The notes under the pieces: model-generated
What the model saw: only the letters and a program-made list of their open reading frames with translations
What the model was told of the DNA's origin: nothing
Database searches by the model: none
In this document: positions 10,673 through 10,675 of the stretch, piece by piece
How positions within the stretch are numbered: the stretch's first letter is position 1
Layout: every line of letters starts with the position of its first letter
Position numbers and translations under genes: made by a program
Source: a bacterium
Lineage (GTDB): Bacteria > Patescibacteriota > Minisyncoccia > Minisyncoccales > MHMH01
Direction of reading: 5' to 3'
Assembly (NCBI GenBank): GCA_030648815.1
Contig: JAUSHA010000031.1
Span: forward strand, 1-10,675
DNA: 10,675 nt

Positions 10673-10675
10673 AAA

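Noticed and set aside
1..10675. CRISPR array
   Set aside because: The repeats are two distinct palindrome families widely spaced and in different contexts. There is no regular repeat-spacer series and no cas gene.

Overview
The window looks like chromosomal sequence from a bacterium of the Candidate Phyla Radiation (Patescibacteria, probably Parcubacteria-like). This is an inference from compact, moderately AT-rich, densely packed genes, ordinary use of TGA as stop, several genes that appear to be transcribed without a leader, a single-subunit Elp3, an EndoQ-type PHP nuclease, a divergent NIF3-like protein, and many small unrecognised membrane proteins. No phage, transposase, CRISPR or plasmid gene is visible.

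Layout. 1-1040: the 3' part of a MurE-like peptidoglycan ligase, then a small membrane protein ending in a terminator. 1095-2700: a NIF3-like metalloprotein and a NadR-kinase-like P-loop protein, each preceded by a leaderless-type promoter and separated by a GNRA-loop terminator. 2680-4904: a divergent pair, Elp3 on the minus strand and a Trm9/ALKBH8-like methyltransferase on the plus strand, overlapping head to head by 19 bp. Together they would make cm5U34 and then mcm5U34 in tRNA anticodons, a pathway best known in eukaryotes. 4905-5330: a 66-codon minus-strand orphan gene with its own promoter, Shine-Dalgarno and terminator, a composite palindromic element, and tRNA-Arg(CCG). 5331-6767: a cation diffusion facilitator starting 7 nt after the tRNA, then a SLOG/LOG-type nucleotide-binding protein. 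6785-7655: a tight three-gene cluster of an elongation-factor-like beta-barrel protein and two small membrane proteins. 7735-8862: an amino acid permease. 8927-9259: a second promoter/SD/terminator-bounded orphan on the minus strand. 9361-10608: an endonuclease Q homologue whose last residues look like a sliding-clamp-binding peptide.

Two families of palindromic repeats are scattered between and inside these genes. Family A is a 25-nt palindromic unit. It occurs as inverted pairs separated by 2 nt (1-52, reading through in frame into murE; 5194-5245) and as one diverged unit inside the Elp3 coding sequence (2855-2879). Family B is a hairpin of about 54-59 nt found 3' of genes (7656-7709; 10614-10672); its two copies differ in the stem only by compensated base pairs. 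The window begins at the first base of a family A element and ends 3 nt after a family B element, as expected if the source contig was broken at repeats.

The observations most worth following are the Elp3/Trm9-like pair, the two palindrome families (especially copies within reading frames), the leaderless promoters, and the clamp-motif EndoQ.
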